DNA of 64,000 bases, taken from positions 44,626-108,625 of the forward strand of contig NZ_JACRGA010000026.1 of NCBI RefSeq assembly GCF_016217785.1, in the 5' to 3' direction. Shown piece after piece: positions 36,513 to 45,684 of the stretch (the first letter of the stretch is position 1; every line of letters starts with the position of its first letter). The notes beneath the pieces are model-generated. The model saw only the letters and a program-made list of their open reading frames with translations. It was not told where the DNA came from and searched no databases. The translations under genes and the position numbers were made by a program. The stretch is from Methanobacterium sp. Its GTDB lineage: Archaea > Methanobacteriota > Methanobacteria > Methanobacteriales > Methanobacteriaceae.

Positions 36513-37061
36513 TTATCTTTCATTTTTTAATAGATCTACCAGACCACGCGACCAGCTACGTATACCATCCCAGTCACGGTAATCATGGCGTTTAGTTGGA
36601 TCTAATCCTTTTTTTTCCAAATCTTTTTTAATAAATCTCTGGGTGAAGTTAAAAACGATTCCATGTTTGGCATTAGGATCATAAACACTACCAAAAAGTC
36701 CGGTTGCCACTGGTTGGTTTACCAGGTTCTTGGCGGCCACTTCGTCCAGATATTTCTCCTGGCCTTCGGCCCGACTATCTTCTTCATTGGCAGCACCACA
36801 ACTGACAAATAGGGCAACTTTTTTCTTCGCTAGGGTGGATTTATTGTTTTGAAGGAATTTAAGGGATCCTTTGGTCCATTTACCCATTTTTATCCCACTT
36901 CCCACTATCACCAGGTCATAGAGGGTTACATCACAATCCTTAATCCTTCGGATATCGACCCGGTCAACTTCAACTCCTTCTTCCTTAATAACACGGGCTA
37001 TTTCTTCAGCTATTTCAGCGGCGGTGCCGTATCGACTTCCATATACAACTAATGCTTTCAT
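36513..37061 (-). CDS. Flavodoxin-like protein (HemG-type)
   Basis: 182 residues from the ATG at 37061, nine bases after AAGGAG; ATG at 37067 is closer than ideal. MKALVVYGSRYGTAAEIAEEIA is the FMN phosphate loop; IVGSGIKMGKWTKGSLKFL and VALFVSCGAANEEDSRAEGQEKYLDEV follow the flavodoxin-domain protoporphyrinogen-oxidase pattern. The start overlaps the end of the marR gene, making this the last gene of a three-gene operon. Confidence 0.88.
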   Translation of the reverse strand: MKALVVYGSRYGTAAEIAEEIARVIKEEGVEVDRVDIRRIKDCDVTLYDLVIVGSGIKMGKWTKGSLKFLQNNKSTLAKKKVALFVSCGAANEEDSRAEGQEKYLDEVAAKNLVNQPVATGLFGSVYDPNAKHGIVFNFTQRFIKKDLEKKGLDPTKRHDYRDWDGIRSWSRGLVDLLKNER

Positions 37062-37074
37062 GAACATCAACTCC

Positions 37075-37569
37075 TTATTTTTTAGCTTCCCTGTACAATT
37101 CACTGGATGTTTTTTCCAGTTTACCCATTATTTCAAATAAATTTTTTATATCAATATCTTCCAGTCCATTGAATAATGAGACTATGGATTCAGCATCTTC
37201 TGGGGTTCTCTTATTCCAGAATTCAAAACATTCGGCTGTGATCTTTAAACGGTTGATACGTTTATTCTCAGGGTATCGTTCTATTTTCAAAAATCCCCTA
37301 GCTTCCAAACGGGTGGCCAGTTGTTTGACGTTCTGGTGGGTGGTGCTCATGGCATCAGCCACTTCTTGCATGGAAGGGGGATTTTGGAAGGCATTGACCA
37401 TCACGATCATCATTAGCCATTGTTTAGTGGTTATTTGGTCATCGGCAAGATCTTTGTTGATTACATATCCCCATCTTTGCTGAACAAGGAATAAGACTAT
37501 TAAGATGTATTTTTCCATCTCCAACCTTTCCGAACTGTATTCTTCCTTAATTTCATTTGAATCCTTCAT
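37075..37569 (-). CDS. MarR-family transcriptional regulator
   Basis: 164 residues. Helical N-terminus, then TTKQWLMMIVMVNAFQNPPSMQEVADAMSTTHQNVKQLATRLEARGFLKIERYPENKRINRLKIT: a winged HTH with the MarR-type wing DxR/K (ENKRIN). Its start overlaps the stop of the upstream membrane protein by one base, and the operon promoter carries a double palindrome (38443-38481) that is the likely autoregulatory operator. Confidence 0.92.
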   Translation of the reverse strand: MKDSNEIKEEYSSERLEMEKYILIVLFLVQQRWGYVINKDLADDQITTKQWLMMIVMVNAFQNPPSMQEVADAMSTTHQNVKQLATRLEARGFLKIERYPENKRINRLKITAECFEFWNKRTPEDAESIVSLFNGLEDIDIKNLFEIMGKLEKTSSELYREAKK

Positions 37570-38426
37570 TATTTTACCCGTATGGTTTCTATATCACCTT
37601 TATGGACTTCAACATATTTATTTCCATTCACGGAGCCTTTTATCTGAGAGTAAAAAGCTACTGAAATTATTATTCCCAGAACCGTGACAATTATAAAGAA
37701 CATAGCCTGTCCTAATTCAATATTCACACCATTTTGTGCCATGAAATAGATCATGGAAAGTATTGCAGTTCCCAGTAGTGATACTTTTATCAAGAATATG
37801 GAAGCAAGTGCATATCCCCATTCTTTGCCTTTAAATAGAAGTACTCCGGTAATTACTGCCGCAGGAACAACAACTCCTAAATCTAATGCTTGAATTACCA
37901 GCGTAGTGTAAGTTTCCAGTGCAGATGGCGCAATACCAGTTAATAATGAATCAATAATCATTTTAAGCCACATTCCAGCAAGCATTAACCCAATAATTAC
38001 CAGGAATGCTGCGGCAATTTTATGGATAACTCCTGGGGAGAAACTTTTCTTGATACTTTTCGTGTCTAGAGATAATAGTTCTCCCAGGAGCGTATACAGC
38101 GATATGGAAAATATGGCCACATAAACCAGGAATAGTTGATTATAGGATGTAAGGAAAGCCATTGACGCGTAGGAATACAGGAAGTAAAATATGATCCCCA
38201 CCCAAATCAAGTGTCCTCGGAGTGAATCTTTTCTGATTAAATATAATGTACCAATTAACAGTGGAATACAGATTACCAGTGTAACTAAATCCTGGCCCAT
38301 CATTTGAGCTGTGCCAGAAATTGTGTCATGTTGATAAAGTCCTTTCCAAAATAATCCAGCTAAGGTTGCTATTAATGCCAGAATGGCAACTGCAATTGAG
38401 TTTGTATATATTATTTTTTTGTTCAT
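37569..38426 (-). CDS. Unknown eight-span membrane protein
   Basis: 285 residues with about eight hydrophobic spans, a MMGQDLVTLVICIPLLIGTLYLIRKDSLRG region after span 2, and a short basic-acidic tail with KYVEVHKGDIETIRVK. No family recognised with certainty. It is the first gene of the operon membrane protein - MarR - flavodoxin and so the main target of the double operator just upstream. Confidence 0.8.
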   Translation of the reverse strand: MNKKIIYTNSIAVAILALIATLAGLFWKGLYQHDTISGTAQMMGQDLVTLVICIPLLIGTLYLIRKDSLRGHLIWVGIIFYFLYSYASMAFLTSYNQLFLVYVAIFSISLYTLLGELLSLDTKSIKKSFSPGVIHKIAAAFLVIIGLMLAGMWLKMIIDSLLTGIAPSALETYTTLVIQALDLGVVVPAAVITGVLLFKGKEWGYALASIFLIKVSLLGTAILSMIYFMAQNGVNIELGQAMFFIIVTVLGIIISVAFYSQIKGSVNGNKYVEVHKGDIETIRVK

Positions 38427-38442
38427 TTTCTTCCAACCCCAA

Positions 38443-38481
<39 letters not shown>

Positions 38482-38578
38482 AGAGTAGGAACTAGTATAT
38501 AAACTTTTTTGAAGATTAAATTTTCTTCCAGTTGATTAGTAAAATATCTCAAAGTTGTTTTAATCAGTATCCACATAA

Positions 38579-38597
38579 TAATAATCACTGATTATTA
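38579..38597. promoter_or_regulatory. 19-base palindrome upstream of copB
   Basis: TAATAATCA-C-TGATTATTA is a perfect inverted repeat with a one-base centre, 23 bases before the copB start and just upstream of its SD (GGAGGT). A candidate operator for a copper-responsive repressor. Confidence 0.5.
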
Positions 38598-38620
38598 AGG
38601 GGATTTTTGGAGGTATTAGA

Positions 38621-40627
38621 ATGGAACATTCCCATCAGGACCATGAAATGGGCAAGATGAAAAAGAAACCCGACGGTCATGACCACCACCATATGATCGC
38701 CGAGTACAAGCGGCGTTTTTGGATTTGTTTAATTTTAACAATCCCTGTAATCGTTCTAACGTCACACATACAGCATTTTTTAGGTATCAGTCAATATTTG
38801 GCGTTTACTGGTGATATTTACATCCTTTTCATTTTGTCATCCATCATATTCTTTTACGGTGGCTATCCTTTCTTTAAGGGAATCTACAATGAGTCAAAGT
38901 CAAGAATGCCTGGAATGATGACCTTGGTGGCGGTAGCCATAACCACTGCCTATATTTACAGCAGTGCAGTGGTTTTCGGACTTAAAGGTGAGATATTCTT
39001 CCTGGAACTGGTCACCCTGATTGATATCATGCTTCTGGGGCACTGGCTGGAGATGCGATCAGTCATGGGTGCCTCAAGAGCCCTGGAAGAACTGGTAAAA
39101 CTCTTACCTTCATCTGCCCATAAAATAATGCATGATGGGGAAACCATGGAGGTTCCACTTGAAGAATTGGTAGTGGGAGATCAGGTGCTGGTTAAACCGG
39201 GGGAGAAAGTTCCTGCTGATGGGCAGATTACGCATGGTGAAACTAACATTGATGAATCCATGCTCACTGGGGAGTCGGAACCGGTGTATAAAAAGATTGC
39301 AAGTGAGGTTATAGCTGGATCAATAAATGGGGATGGCTCCATCCAAGTAGAAATCCGGAAAACAGGTAAGGATTCTTTTTTATCACAGGTGATAAATTTA
39401 GTAGAAGAAGCCCAGGCTAGCCAATCCAAAACACAGAACTTGGCGGACCGTTTCGCCATGTATCTGACAATTATAGCCCTTACTGGGGGTTTCATAACTC
39501 TGGTGGTCTGGATGATAGTCACTGCACAGGATTTGGCCTTTTCTCTCGAGCGGGCGGTGACGGTGATGGTTACTACATGTCCACATGCACTGGGACTGGC
39601 CATCCCTCTGGTTGTAGCTGTTTCAACAGCACTATCAGCTAGCAACGGTCTATTAATAAGAAATAGAACTTCTTTTGAGAAAGCACGGAACATAAATGCC
39701 ATTATTTTTGACAAAACTGGTACCTTAACCAAAGGAGAGTTTGGAGTAACTGATATCATTCCATTGGATGATAAATTTGACTCTGGAGAAATCTTAAAAT
39801 ATGCCGCATCATTGGAGGTATATTCCGAGCATCCCATTGCCAAGGGGGTGGTAGCTGAGGTGACGGATCATCTTCCGGTGGATAATTTCAGATCAACTCC
39901 TGGAAAAGGTGTTAAAGGTCTGGTTGGGGAAAGAAAAGTTGAAGTAGCAAGTTCGGGGTATTTAAAAGAATTGGGCCTTGGATTTGATGATGAGAGAGTT
40001 GATGAGTTGTTATCTCAGGGAAAAAGCACGGTTTTTGTTATTATTGATGGTAAAGTGAGGGGTGCCATTGCCCTGGCTGACATTGTCCGTCCTGAGTCCA
40101 GGGAAACTGTGGCCAGGTTTAAGGAAATGGGTATTAAGTGCCTCATGATAACCGGAGATAAGAAGGAAGTGGCAGAATGGGTGTCCCAGGAAGTGGGTCT
40201 GGATCAGTATTTTGCCGAGGTCCTCCCTCAGGATAAGGCCCGAAAAGTAAAGGAAATACAAGAAAAGGGACTGGTCGTGGCCATGACTGGTGATGGTATC
40301 AACGATGCCCCTGCCCTTGCTCAGGCAGATGTGGGAATTGCCATTGGGGCCGGGACTGATGTGGCCATAGAAACAGCGGACATAATCCTGGTTCGAAGTA
40401 ACCCTCTGGACGCCCTTTACATAATCAAGTTGGCTCGTTCTACCTACCGGAAAATGGTTGAGAACCTGGCCTGGGGAGCAGGCTACAACATATTTGCCAT
40501 ACCCCTAGCCGCCGGGGTTTTATCGGCTTATGGGATTATTTTAACCCCTGCCATGGGGGCAGTGTTGATGTCTGCCAGTACCATAATTGTGGCGATTAAT
40601 TCCAGGTTTTTGAGGATGGAAAAATAG
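38621..40627 (+). CDS. copB: CopB-type copper-transporting P-type ATPase
   Basis: 668 residues. The N-terminus is His-rich (HSHQDHEMGK and GHDHHHM) with no CxxC domain, and the transmembrane metal motif is CPH (TTCPHALGLAIPL), the P1B-3/CopB pattern. TGES, DKTGTLTKGE (phosphorylated Asp), SEHPIAKGV, ITGDKKEVAEWV and GDGINDAPALAQADVG are all intact. It exports Cu(I)/Cu(II) or silver. SD GGAGGT is good. Converges with the TetR gene. Confidence 0.93.
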   Translation: MEHSHQDHEMGKMKKKPDGHDHHHMIAEYKRRFWICLILTIPVIVLTSHIQHFLGISQYLAFTGDIYILFILSSIIFFYGGYPFFKGIYNESKSRMPGMMTLVAVAITTAYIYSSAVVFGLKGEIFFLELVTLIDIMLLGHWLEMRSVMGASRALEELVKLLPSSAHKIMHDGETMEVPLEELVVGDQVLVKPGEKVPADGQITHGETNIDESMLTGESEPVYKKIASEVIAGSINGDGSIQVEIRKTGKDSFLSQVINLVEEAQASQSKTQNLADRFAMYLTIIALTGGFITLVVWMIVTAQDLAFSLERAVTVMVTTCPHALGLAIPLVVAVSTALSASNGLLIRNRTSFEKARNINAIIFDKTGTLTKGEFGVTDIIPLDDKFDSGEILKYAASLEVYSEHPIAKGVVAEVTDHLPVDNFRSTPGKGVKGLVGERKVEVASSGYLKELGLGFDDERVDELLSQGKSTVFVIIDGKVRGAIALADIVRPESRETVARFKEMGIKCLMITGDKKEVAEWVSQEVGLDQYFAEVLPQDKARKVKEIQEKGLVVAMTGDGINDAPALAQADVGIAIGAGTDVAIETADIILVRSNPLDALYIIKLARSTYRKMVENLAWGAGYNIFAIPLAAGVLSAYGIILTPAMGAVLMSASTIIVAINSRFLRMEK

Positions 40628-40654
40628 AAGTAACGATCATGGAATAGTGAAAAA

Positions 40655-41692
40655 TCAACTTAAATCATCTTTTAACTCAATAACAATTTCACAGTAAGCA
40701 TCACCTGCACACAACTTTTTTTTGAATCGTGGGATATATTGGGGGTTCAGAGTTTCGACTAAAATAGTACAATATCTTGGACAACCTTCCATTATATTTT
40801 TATCAGGAGAGGTACCTGTTTCTTTAAACGAATTGAATGCTGGGCACAAAGTTACATTTTCTGTAACACGATTTGGGGTGTTTTCTATGGGTTCATGTTC
40901 AACACCTCCCATCATGATCTGAGTTAACATTAACCAAGCATCCCTGATTTGCATGGCGTCTTCAGCTGGCAATCCCAGGGAGTCAATCATTGTTTTAATT
41001 TCCTTTCTTATATCCTCTTCTGATCTGTGATCTTCCAGTGGCATATCACTTTCTTCTCTTAAAGATGGTTTTATATGGGTCGATCTGTTTATCAAATTCC
41101 AAGCAAAGCTATGATAGCGTTTTGGACTAATTTTATTGAGTTCGAGAAGCATCTTCTGCTCTGAGTTTAGGGCAAATGCATTTATAAAAGCCATTCGGCT
41201 AAATATGGCTGCAGATACAGGATCTAAATCTGCATGAATTGAACCCTCATCTATACCTTGCTGGTAAGCGTCAGCTAGCATGTGAATCATTTCATTAACA
41301 GCTTGGAGGAGATATTGCACATTGGGATCTTGGGCATCTTCAAACTGTTCATGATATAATTCAATTCCTACTTTCCATTTTTGAGGATTAGAAATAGTAA
41401 ATTCCATTAGCGCTGTTCCGGTGGCAACTACCTTCTCAGAACCGGTTTGATATAGGTCCATTTTATTTTTTATGGCCTGGTTAATCTCTTTATTTATACG
41501 GGCATAAATTGCAGCAAACAAACTTTCCTTGGTATTGAAGTAAAGATAAATAGTTCCAATGGCAAAATCTACTTCTTCTGCCACTTTATTCATGGTAAGT
41601 TGCCCTATTCCTTTTTCTGCAATTAATTTTTCCGTGGCATCTAGTATTAATCTCTTATTTTGCGCCTTCTTACGTTCCATTCGCGAGATCAT
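40655..41692 (-). CDS. TetR-family regulator with Cys-rich C-terminal domain
   Basis: About 345 residues from the ATG at 41692 (41680 is also possible; the longer frame to 41755 lacks support). N-terminal HTH: AQNKRLILDATEKLIAEKGIGQLTMNKVAEEVDFAIGTIYLYFNTKE. A TetR_C-like helical region follows to ~220. The last ~110 residues are unusual, with C-P-A-F, CPRYC and KKLCAGDAYCEI motifs holding six Cys, like redox- or metal-sensing domains. A decayed copy of this gene lies at 43150-43470. Confidence 0.85.
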   Translation of the reverse strand: MISRMERKKAQNKRLILDATEKLIAEKGIGQLTMNKVAEEVDFAIGTIYLYFNTKESLFAAIYARINKEINQAIKNKMDLYQTGSEKVVATGTALMEFTISNPQKWKVGIELYHEQFEDAQDPNVQYLLQAVNEMIHMLADAYQQGIDEGSIHADLDPVSAAIFSRMAFINAFALNSEQKMLLELNKISPKRYHSFAWNLINRSTHIKPSLREESDMPLEDHRSEEDIRKEIKTMIDSLGLPAEDAMQIRDAWLMLTQIMMGGVEHEPIENTPNRVTENVTLCPAFNSFKETGTSPDKNIMEGCPRYCTILVETLNPQYIPRFKKKLCAGDAYCEIVIELKDDLS

Positions 41693-41794
41693 AGTATAAC
41701 TAAAGTCTGTGATGTTTATTGTATTTTTCTGATGATCATAATGTTTCATGTTCAAATATGATCAGTTCTACAGTATCTTATAGATTCTCCCAAA

Positions 41795-41812
41795 AAATAA
41801 AAAAATGGGGTG
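41795..41812 (-). terminator. T-run terminator
   Basis: T7 and T6 runs on the minus strand follow the stop of the secreted repeat protein at 41818. Confidence 0.45.
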
Positions 41813-41817
41813 AAAAA

Positions 41818-43047
41818 CTATTTTTTTGATGTTATTAACCCTCCTAAGAGCATCAAACTTGCCAATAATAGTCCTAAAATTGATGTTCCTGTTTCCTGCA
41901 TTCCCACAGCACTGTTTGTTTCTTTGCTTGTGGATGCTGCTTTTACCAATGCTGAACTACTTGAACTACTTGATGGGTCTGAGAGGTCCGTGCTAGGTGA
42001 AAAATGCACGTAAACTAATGTGCCGTAATAGATGTAACTGATGTGAGGATTCCCTGAATTATCCAATGCCATGGAAGATAATACTCCCATACCTTTTGCA
42101 AGCCGTTTCACTTCTTGTATATTCCAGCCCGCAGCCATAAAACTGGCGTACTTCTGGATATTATCATTACCACCACTAAACACGTCTTCATAGTAGATAT
42201 GTGGATTTCCCGAAGCATCAAATGCTAGGTCATATACAAATCCTCCATGAGTTGGATCTACTGTAGTTTTATCCCATGATACACCATTCCAGGCAGTGTG
42301 AATTAGACCACTGGCACTGGTGTAAGCTATATGGGGATTCCCCCAACCGTCCACAGCTATAGCGCTGTTTTCCCAAGTTCCAATGTTCACAGCTACGTTT
42401 TCGATTTCCCAGGGTGAACCGCCGATATGATATGCATATTTCACTATATTATTTGTATTATCAAAATAGCTGATATGTGGATTACTTTGGGCGTCTAAAG
42501 CCAGCGAAGTATAACCCGTAGCAACTGTTTCTACGTTTTCGATTTGCCATGGATTGTTGTAGATTTTGTAGGCATATTTCACTAAATTAGTTGTCTGGTC
42601 ATGATAACTGATGTGTGGATTGCCGTGATTGTCTAAAGCCAAGGATGTGTGATAAGTTAATGCCGTGTCTACGTTTTCGATTTGCCAGGGGTTGTTGTCG
42701 ATTTTATAGGCATATTTCACTAAATTATTAGTCTTATCATAATAGCTGATGTGTGGGTTATTAGATCCATCTAAAGCTAAAGAAGTATCTAATCCTACAT
42801 TTCCAGCAGTATCCACAGTTTCAGTTTGCCAGGGATTATCTCCTGTCTTTGAAGCATATTTTAAATCTTCGGTGTTGCTATCATAATAGCTGATGTGTGG
42901 ATTACCGAGATTATCCACTGCTATTGAGTTATCGAGTGAGGTCATGCCTCCAAGATTATTATCCACTGTTTCCATTTTCCATTGACCATCTGCTGCTGCT
43001 ACGGCACCGCAAAAGACTAAACTGAAAAGTACTGTTAATAACACCAT
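41818..43047 (-). CDS. Secreted propeller-like repeat protein with C-terminal membrane anchor
   Basis: 409 residues from ATG 43047. That ATG is ~20 bases from the perfect SD (GGAGGTGA), while an in-frame ATT at 43065 is at the right distance and adds a basic IKKQQI n-region to the signal peptide, so ATT initiation is possible. The mature part has about seven ~45-residue repeats of the type L-D-x3-N-P-H-I-S-Y-x-D...V-K-Y-A, suggesting a beta-propeller. A Ser-rich stalk follows, then VGMQETGTSILGLLLASLMLLGGLITSKK, a hydrophobic anchor with basic end shared with the protein at 63364. Surface display inferred. Confidence 0.82.
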   Translation of the reverse strand: MVLLTVLFSLVFCGAVAAADGQWKMETVDNNLGGMTSLDNSIAVDNLGNPHISYYDSNTEDLKYASKTGDNPWQTETVDTAGNVGLDTSLALDGSNNPHISYYDKTNNLVKYAYKIDNNPWQIENVDTALTYHTSLALDNHGNPHISYHDQTTNLVKYAYKIYNNPWQIENVETVATGYTSLALDAQSNPHISYFDNTNNIVKYAYHIGGSPWEIENVAVNIGTWENSAIAVDGWGNPHIAYTSASGLIHTAWNGVSWDKTTVDPTHGGFVYDLAFDASGNPHIYYEDVFSGGNDNIQKYASFMAAGWNIQEVKRLAKGMGVLSSMALDNSGNPHISYIYYGTLVYVHFSPSTDLSDPSSSSSSSALVKAASTSKETNSAVGMQETGTSILGLLLASLMLLGGLITSKK

Positions 43048-43149
43048 TATTTGTTGTTTTTTAATCTTTTCACCTCCTTTTACAACTTTTTCCTTAATTA
43101 AAATGGAAGATAGTATTTTTCATGAAAATAACATTGTTTTAATTTATTC

Positions 43150-43475
43150 TGTGATTTCTTCTTCTGATTTATGTTTTTCAGTGACACGTCATTTCTTCTT
43201 CGAAAGATGGTTTTATATGGGTGGATCTGTTTATCCGATCCCAATATACGTTCTGATGGTGTTTTTGACTTATATAGTTAAGTTAGAGAAGTATTTTCTG
43301 TTCTTAGGTAGTTTACAAGCTCATGCGGCTCAATATGGCTGCAGATACAGGATTTAAATCTCTATGAATTGTGCCTTCATCTATACCTTGCTGATAATCG
43401 TCAGCAAACATATGTGCCATTTCATTAGCTGTATGGGGAAACTCTTGTATATGGGGATTCTTTGTTTTTAAACTG
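43150..43475 (-). pseudogene. Decayed second copy of the TetR regulator gene
   Basis: The minus strand at 43313-43470 encodes NEMAHMFADDYQQGIDEGTIHRDLNPVSAAILSRM, closely matching NEMIHMLADAYQQGIDEGSIHADLDPVSAAIFSRM of the intact gene at 40655. Similarity continues at the DNA level to about 43150 (for example AGATGGTTTTATATGGGT, present in both), but the frame is broken and the HTH-coding part is missing. Confidence 0.75.
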
Positions 43476-43490
43476 AATTCCTTTATTCTA

Positions 43491-43934
43491 TTATGCGGGG
43501 ACCTGTTTTGCACCATTACAAGTGGGGCAAGTAACTTTATATTCTTTTAATGGTGGAGTAACTTTTGTACCTCCACAGTTACTACATTTTACCCCGGATC
43601 CTGCAAGTGATTTTGGATCTAACCCCGTACCACCACAGTAACTGCAAGTAGTCAAGCGTTTTTCTGTAACAGTTCCATCCGTACATGTTGGACAATCTAC
43701 ATATTTGGTTCCTGGTGAACCGGAGTTACCCTCTGAATTTCCAATTCCCTGACTTCCACTTTGACTACCGCTACCTTGACTTCCAATTCCCTGGCTTGAA
43801 GCCCCCTGTTCTGAGGAATTGTTCGAAACATTCAATGCTATTCCAGTTGGTTGAAATAAAACAAACGCTCCAATTAATCCAACCAGCACTATGGCTGCAA
43901 TCGCTCCTAAAATCAATTTTTGCTTATTTTTCAT
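43491..43934 (-). CDS. Membrane-anchored DnaJ-type zinc-finger protein, 147 residues
   Basis: MKNKQKLIL plus one hydrophobic span (8-28) forms a signal anchor; a Ser/Gly/Gln-rich stalk (to ~75) follows. The C-terminal ~70 residues contain four CxxC units: CPTCTDG, CSYCGGTG, CSNCGGT and CPTCNGA, spaced as in the DnaJ cysteine-rich domain, which binds two zinc. No J-domain is present. The orientation (short basic N-terminus, long tail) predicts the zinc finger outside the cell. SD AGGAGAT is good. One of at least four such proteins in this cluster. Confidence 0.8.
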   Translation of the reverse strand: MKNKQKLILGAIAAIVLVGLIGAFVLFQPTGIALNVSNNSSEQGASSQGIGSQGSGSQSGSQGIGNSEGNSGSPGTKYVDCPTCTDGTVTEKRLTTCSYCGGTGLDPKSLAGSGVKCSNCGGTKVTPPLKEYKVTCPTCNGAKQVPA

Positions 43935-44111
43935 GTTTTAACATCTCCTTTCTGTTAACCTCCTCTAAGTCGCATACCCTAAAACAGAGCTAACATTTGC
44001 TTCATGATAACTAATGATGTCATTAAAACTTCTAATTTCTTTAATAATACTTGAATAGTTCCCCATTGCATTTGAAAGCCATAATAATCTCTGGAGTAAC
44101 ATAACGCAATT

Positions 44112-44471
44112 TTAATAACCTGCTTCTTGAAGGAGTTTTTGGCCTTCAGGGGTGTTAACACACCCATCACAGATTTTTAATTGAGGGCCGTTCCTCGGAC
44201 TCTGAAACTGCTTTTCACAGACCGCGCAGGTTAAAGTTACATATTCACTTTGAGTTTCAGTTTGAGTATTGGTTTGTTGGGTGTTTGTTACCTGAGTGGA
44301 GGTACTTGTTGGTGTTTTTTGAACATTTCCTGAATTACTGGAAGATGTTGGGTTGGGGGTGGTGTTGTTAGAAGTGGCATTCCTCGGGGTCTGAATGGTC
44401 CAGACCAGCCCTATTCCCAATATCAAGATTATCACAATGAGTGCTATGATGATCCAATCTTTATTTTTCAT
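44112..44471 (-). CDS. Membrane-anchored CxxC protein, 119 residues
   Basis: MKNKDWIIIALIVIILILGIG is a signal anchor like that of its neighbours, followed by a long Thr/Asn/Ser/Gln-rich stalk (30-80). The end holds two CxxC pairs, CAVCEKQ and ICDGCV, which can form one zinc ribbon. SD GGAGGAG is strong. Unknown function; same design as the flanking DnaJ-finger proteins. Confidence 0.75.
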   Translation of the reverse strand: MKNKDWIIIALIVIILILGIGLVWTIQTPRNATSNNTTPNPTSSSNSGNVQKTPTSTSTQVTNTQQTNTQTETQSEYVTLTCAVCEKQFQSPRNGPQLKICDGCVNTPEGQKLLQEAGY

Positions 44472-44523
44472 TTTCTCCTCCGGGACAATTTAAGCAATTA
44501 AAAAAGGATATGGGAATGGATTA

Positions 44524-44940
44524 TTACATCATAGTCCCGTCTCCTGGATCCATCCTACCATCACCATTACAGTTATAACAGTGTACTATACCTCCGTTAC
44601 AACCTGGCTGCCCACCCGCACATTTCTGACCTGTTTGAGGATCTATTCCTGTTCCATGGCAAATAGGGCAATTATAGTAACCTTTACCATTGCAAATCGA
44701 GCAAATAGCACCTTTTTCTTCTGGAGTGGGATTGTTTTGTTGCTGAGAAATTTGATCTGTTTTCTGGGTGTTGGTAGCAGTTTTTTGACTCACTTGACTG
44801 TTTGTGCCATTTTCACTGCTCTGTGTAGTGTTATTTGTAGAATTATTGGATGAAGTCATATAACCTGATGCTTGGAAGGCTAAAAATATAACTAATAATA
44901 AAACCACTATACCAATAATAAGTTTATGACCGTTTTTCAT
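44524..44940 (-). CDS. Membrane-anchored DnaJ-type zinc-finger protein, 138 residues
   Basis: Signal anchor (residues 7-28), a Ser/Asn/Thr/Gln stalk to about 75, then Cys units CSICNGKG, CPICHGTG, C-x7-CNGG and CYNCNGDG, again a DnaJ-like arrangement of four zinc-binding pairs (the third is C...C with longer spacing). No J-domain. GGAGGTGA precedes the ATG by eight bases. The gene is separated from the 119-residue protein by 52 bases. Confidence 0.8.
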   Translation of the reverse strand: MKNGHKLIIGIVVLLLVIFLAFQASGYMTSSNNSTNNTTQSSENGTNSQVSQKTATNTQKTDQISQQQNNPTPEEKGAICSICNGKGYYNCPICHGTGIDPQTGQKCAGGQPGCNGGIVHCYNCNGDGRMDPGDGTMM

Positions 44941-45017
44941 TTCATTTCACCTCCTTTAGATTAAAAACATTATTCCATAATATTAATGGGATTCAAAGGC
45001 ATGATTCTGACTTAATT

Positions 45018-45181
45018 TCATACCTTTACTTGCATCTCCATCATTACCAAGAACCTGGATTCGCATAATCGATGATTAATAGGCAAAGAATTAATTTCAG
45101 ATGATTTTAAGGATATCAAACCAATAAAAACCACTAAAACTACAAAGAGAAGCAACCCCCATATTTTATTTTATTTTTCAC
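45018..45181 (-). pseudogene. Frameshifted small membrane protein of the MKNK type
   Basis: A GTG at 45181 behind GGTGGGAT opens VKNKIKYGG, resembling the MKNK signal anchors of the neighbouring genes. After one base shift the frame continues LLLFVVLVVFIGLISLKSSEIN to a stop at 45018-45020. The 164-base span is one or two bases out of frame. No Cys motif remains. Low confidence, but the match to its neighbours is suggestive. Confidence 0.35.
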
Positions 45182-45219
45182 TAAAATCCCACCCTATATT
45201 TTCACCTTAACTCGTCTAC

Positions 45220-45681
45220 TTACTCGTTGTACCATTTTTTAAATTTGTTCCACATGCTTTCCGATGATTTAATTTGTGGGCGGGGCAGCCCTGATTTTTT
45301 AGGTGGGTTTGTCCCTCTCGATCGCGGTTTTGTTAATTTTTCCTTTTCTTCCCTCAATTTCTGATTCTCATATTCCAGTTGAGAAATGACACATTCCATG
45401 TGTTCTTTTTCATCCTCCCATGAATTTCCTGGATTTTCTGGTGCTGATTCATTTCCACCGGGGGTGTGACCAATCATGGGCTTATCATCCCTAATTGAAT
45501 CTTCCTTACTAATTTCCGGTAGATTTATTGAATTTTTCTTTACAGATGATTGAACTACATCTAAAGACCCTGAAGGGTTCAAATCAGGATTTGTATCGGG
45601 GTAGAGAGTTAAATCCGCACCACATTTAGAACAGAAGTTTACTACTTCCACGTACTCTTCCCCACATTCAGTGCAAAACAT
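45220..45681 (-). CDS. Zinc-ribbon, coiled-coil cytosolic protein
   Basis: 153 residues. A Cys4 ribbon CTECGEEYVEVVNFCSKCG starts the protein; a disordered stretch rich in Asp, Asn, Pro and Ser follows; residues ~95-120 (HMECVISQLEYENQKLREEKEKL) form a coiled coil and the end is basic. No membrane span. Stop and start relations with the upstream DUF5518-like gene (three bases apart) indicate co-transcription. Function unknown. Confidence 0.8.
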   Translation of the reverse strand: MFCTECGEEYVEVVNFCSKCGADLTLYPDTNPDLNPSGSLDVVQSSVKKNSINLPEISKEDSIRDDKPMIGHTPGGNESAPENPGNSWEDEKEHMECVISQLEYENQKLREEKEKLTKPRSRGTNPPKKSGLPRPQIKSSESMWNKFKKWYNE

Positions 45682-45684
45682 TTT

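Noticed and set aside
42400..42900. Repeated DNA resembling a CRISPR or minisatellite
   Set aside because: The ~135-base periodicity encodes the 45-residue protein repeats of the secreted propeller-like protein.
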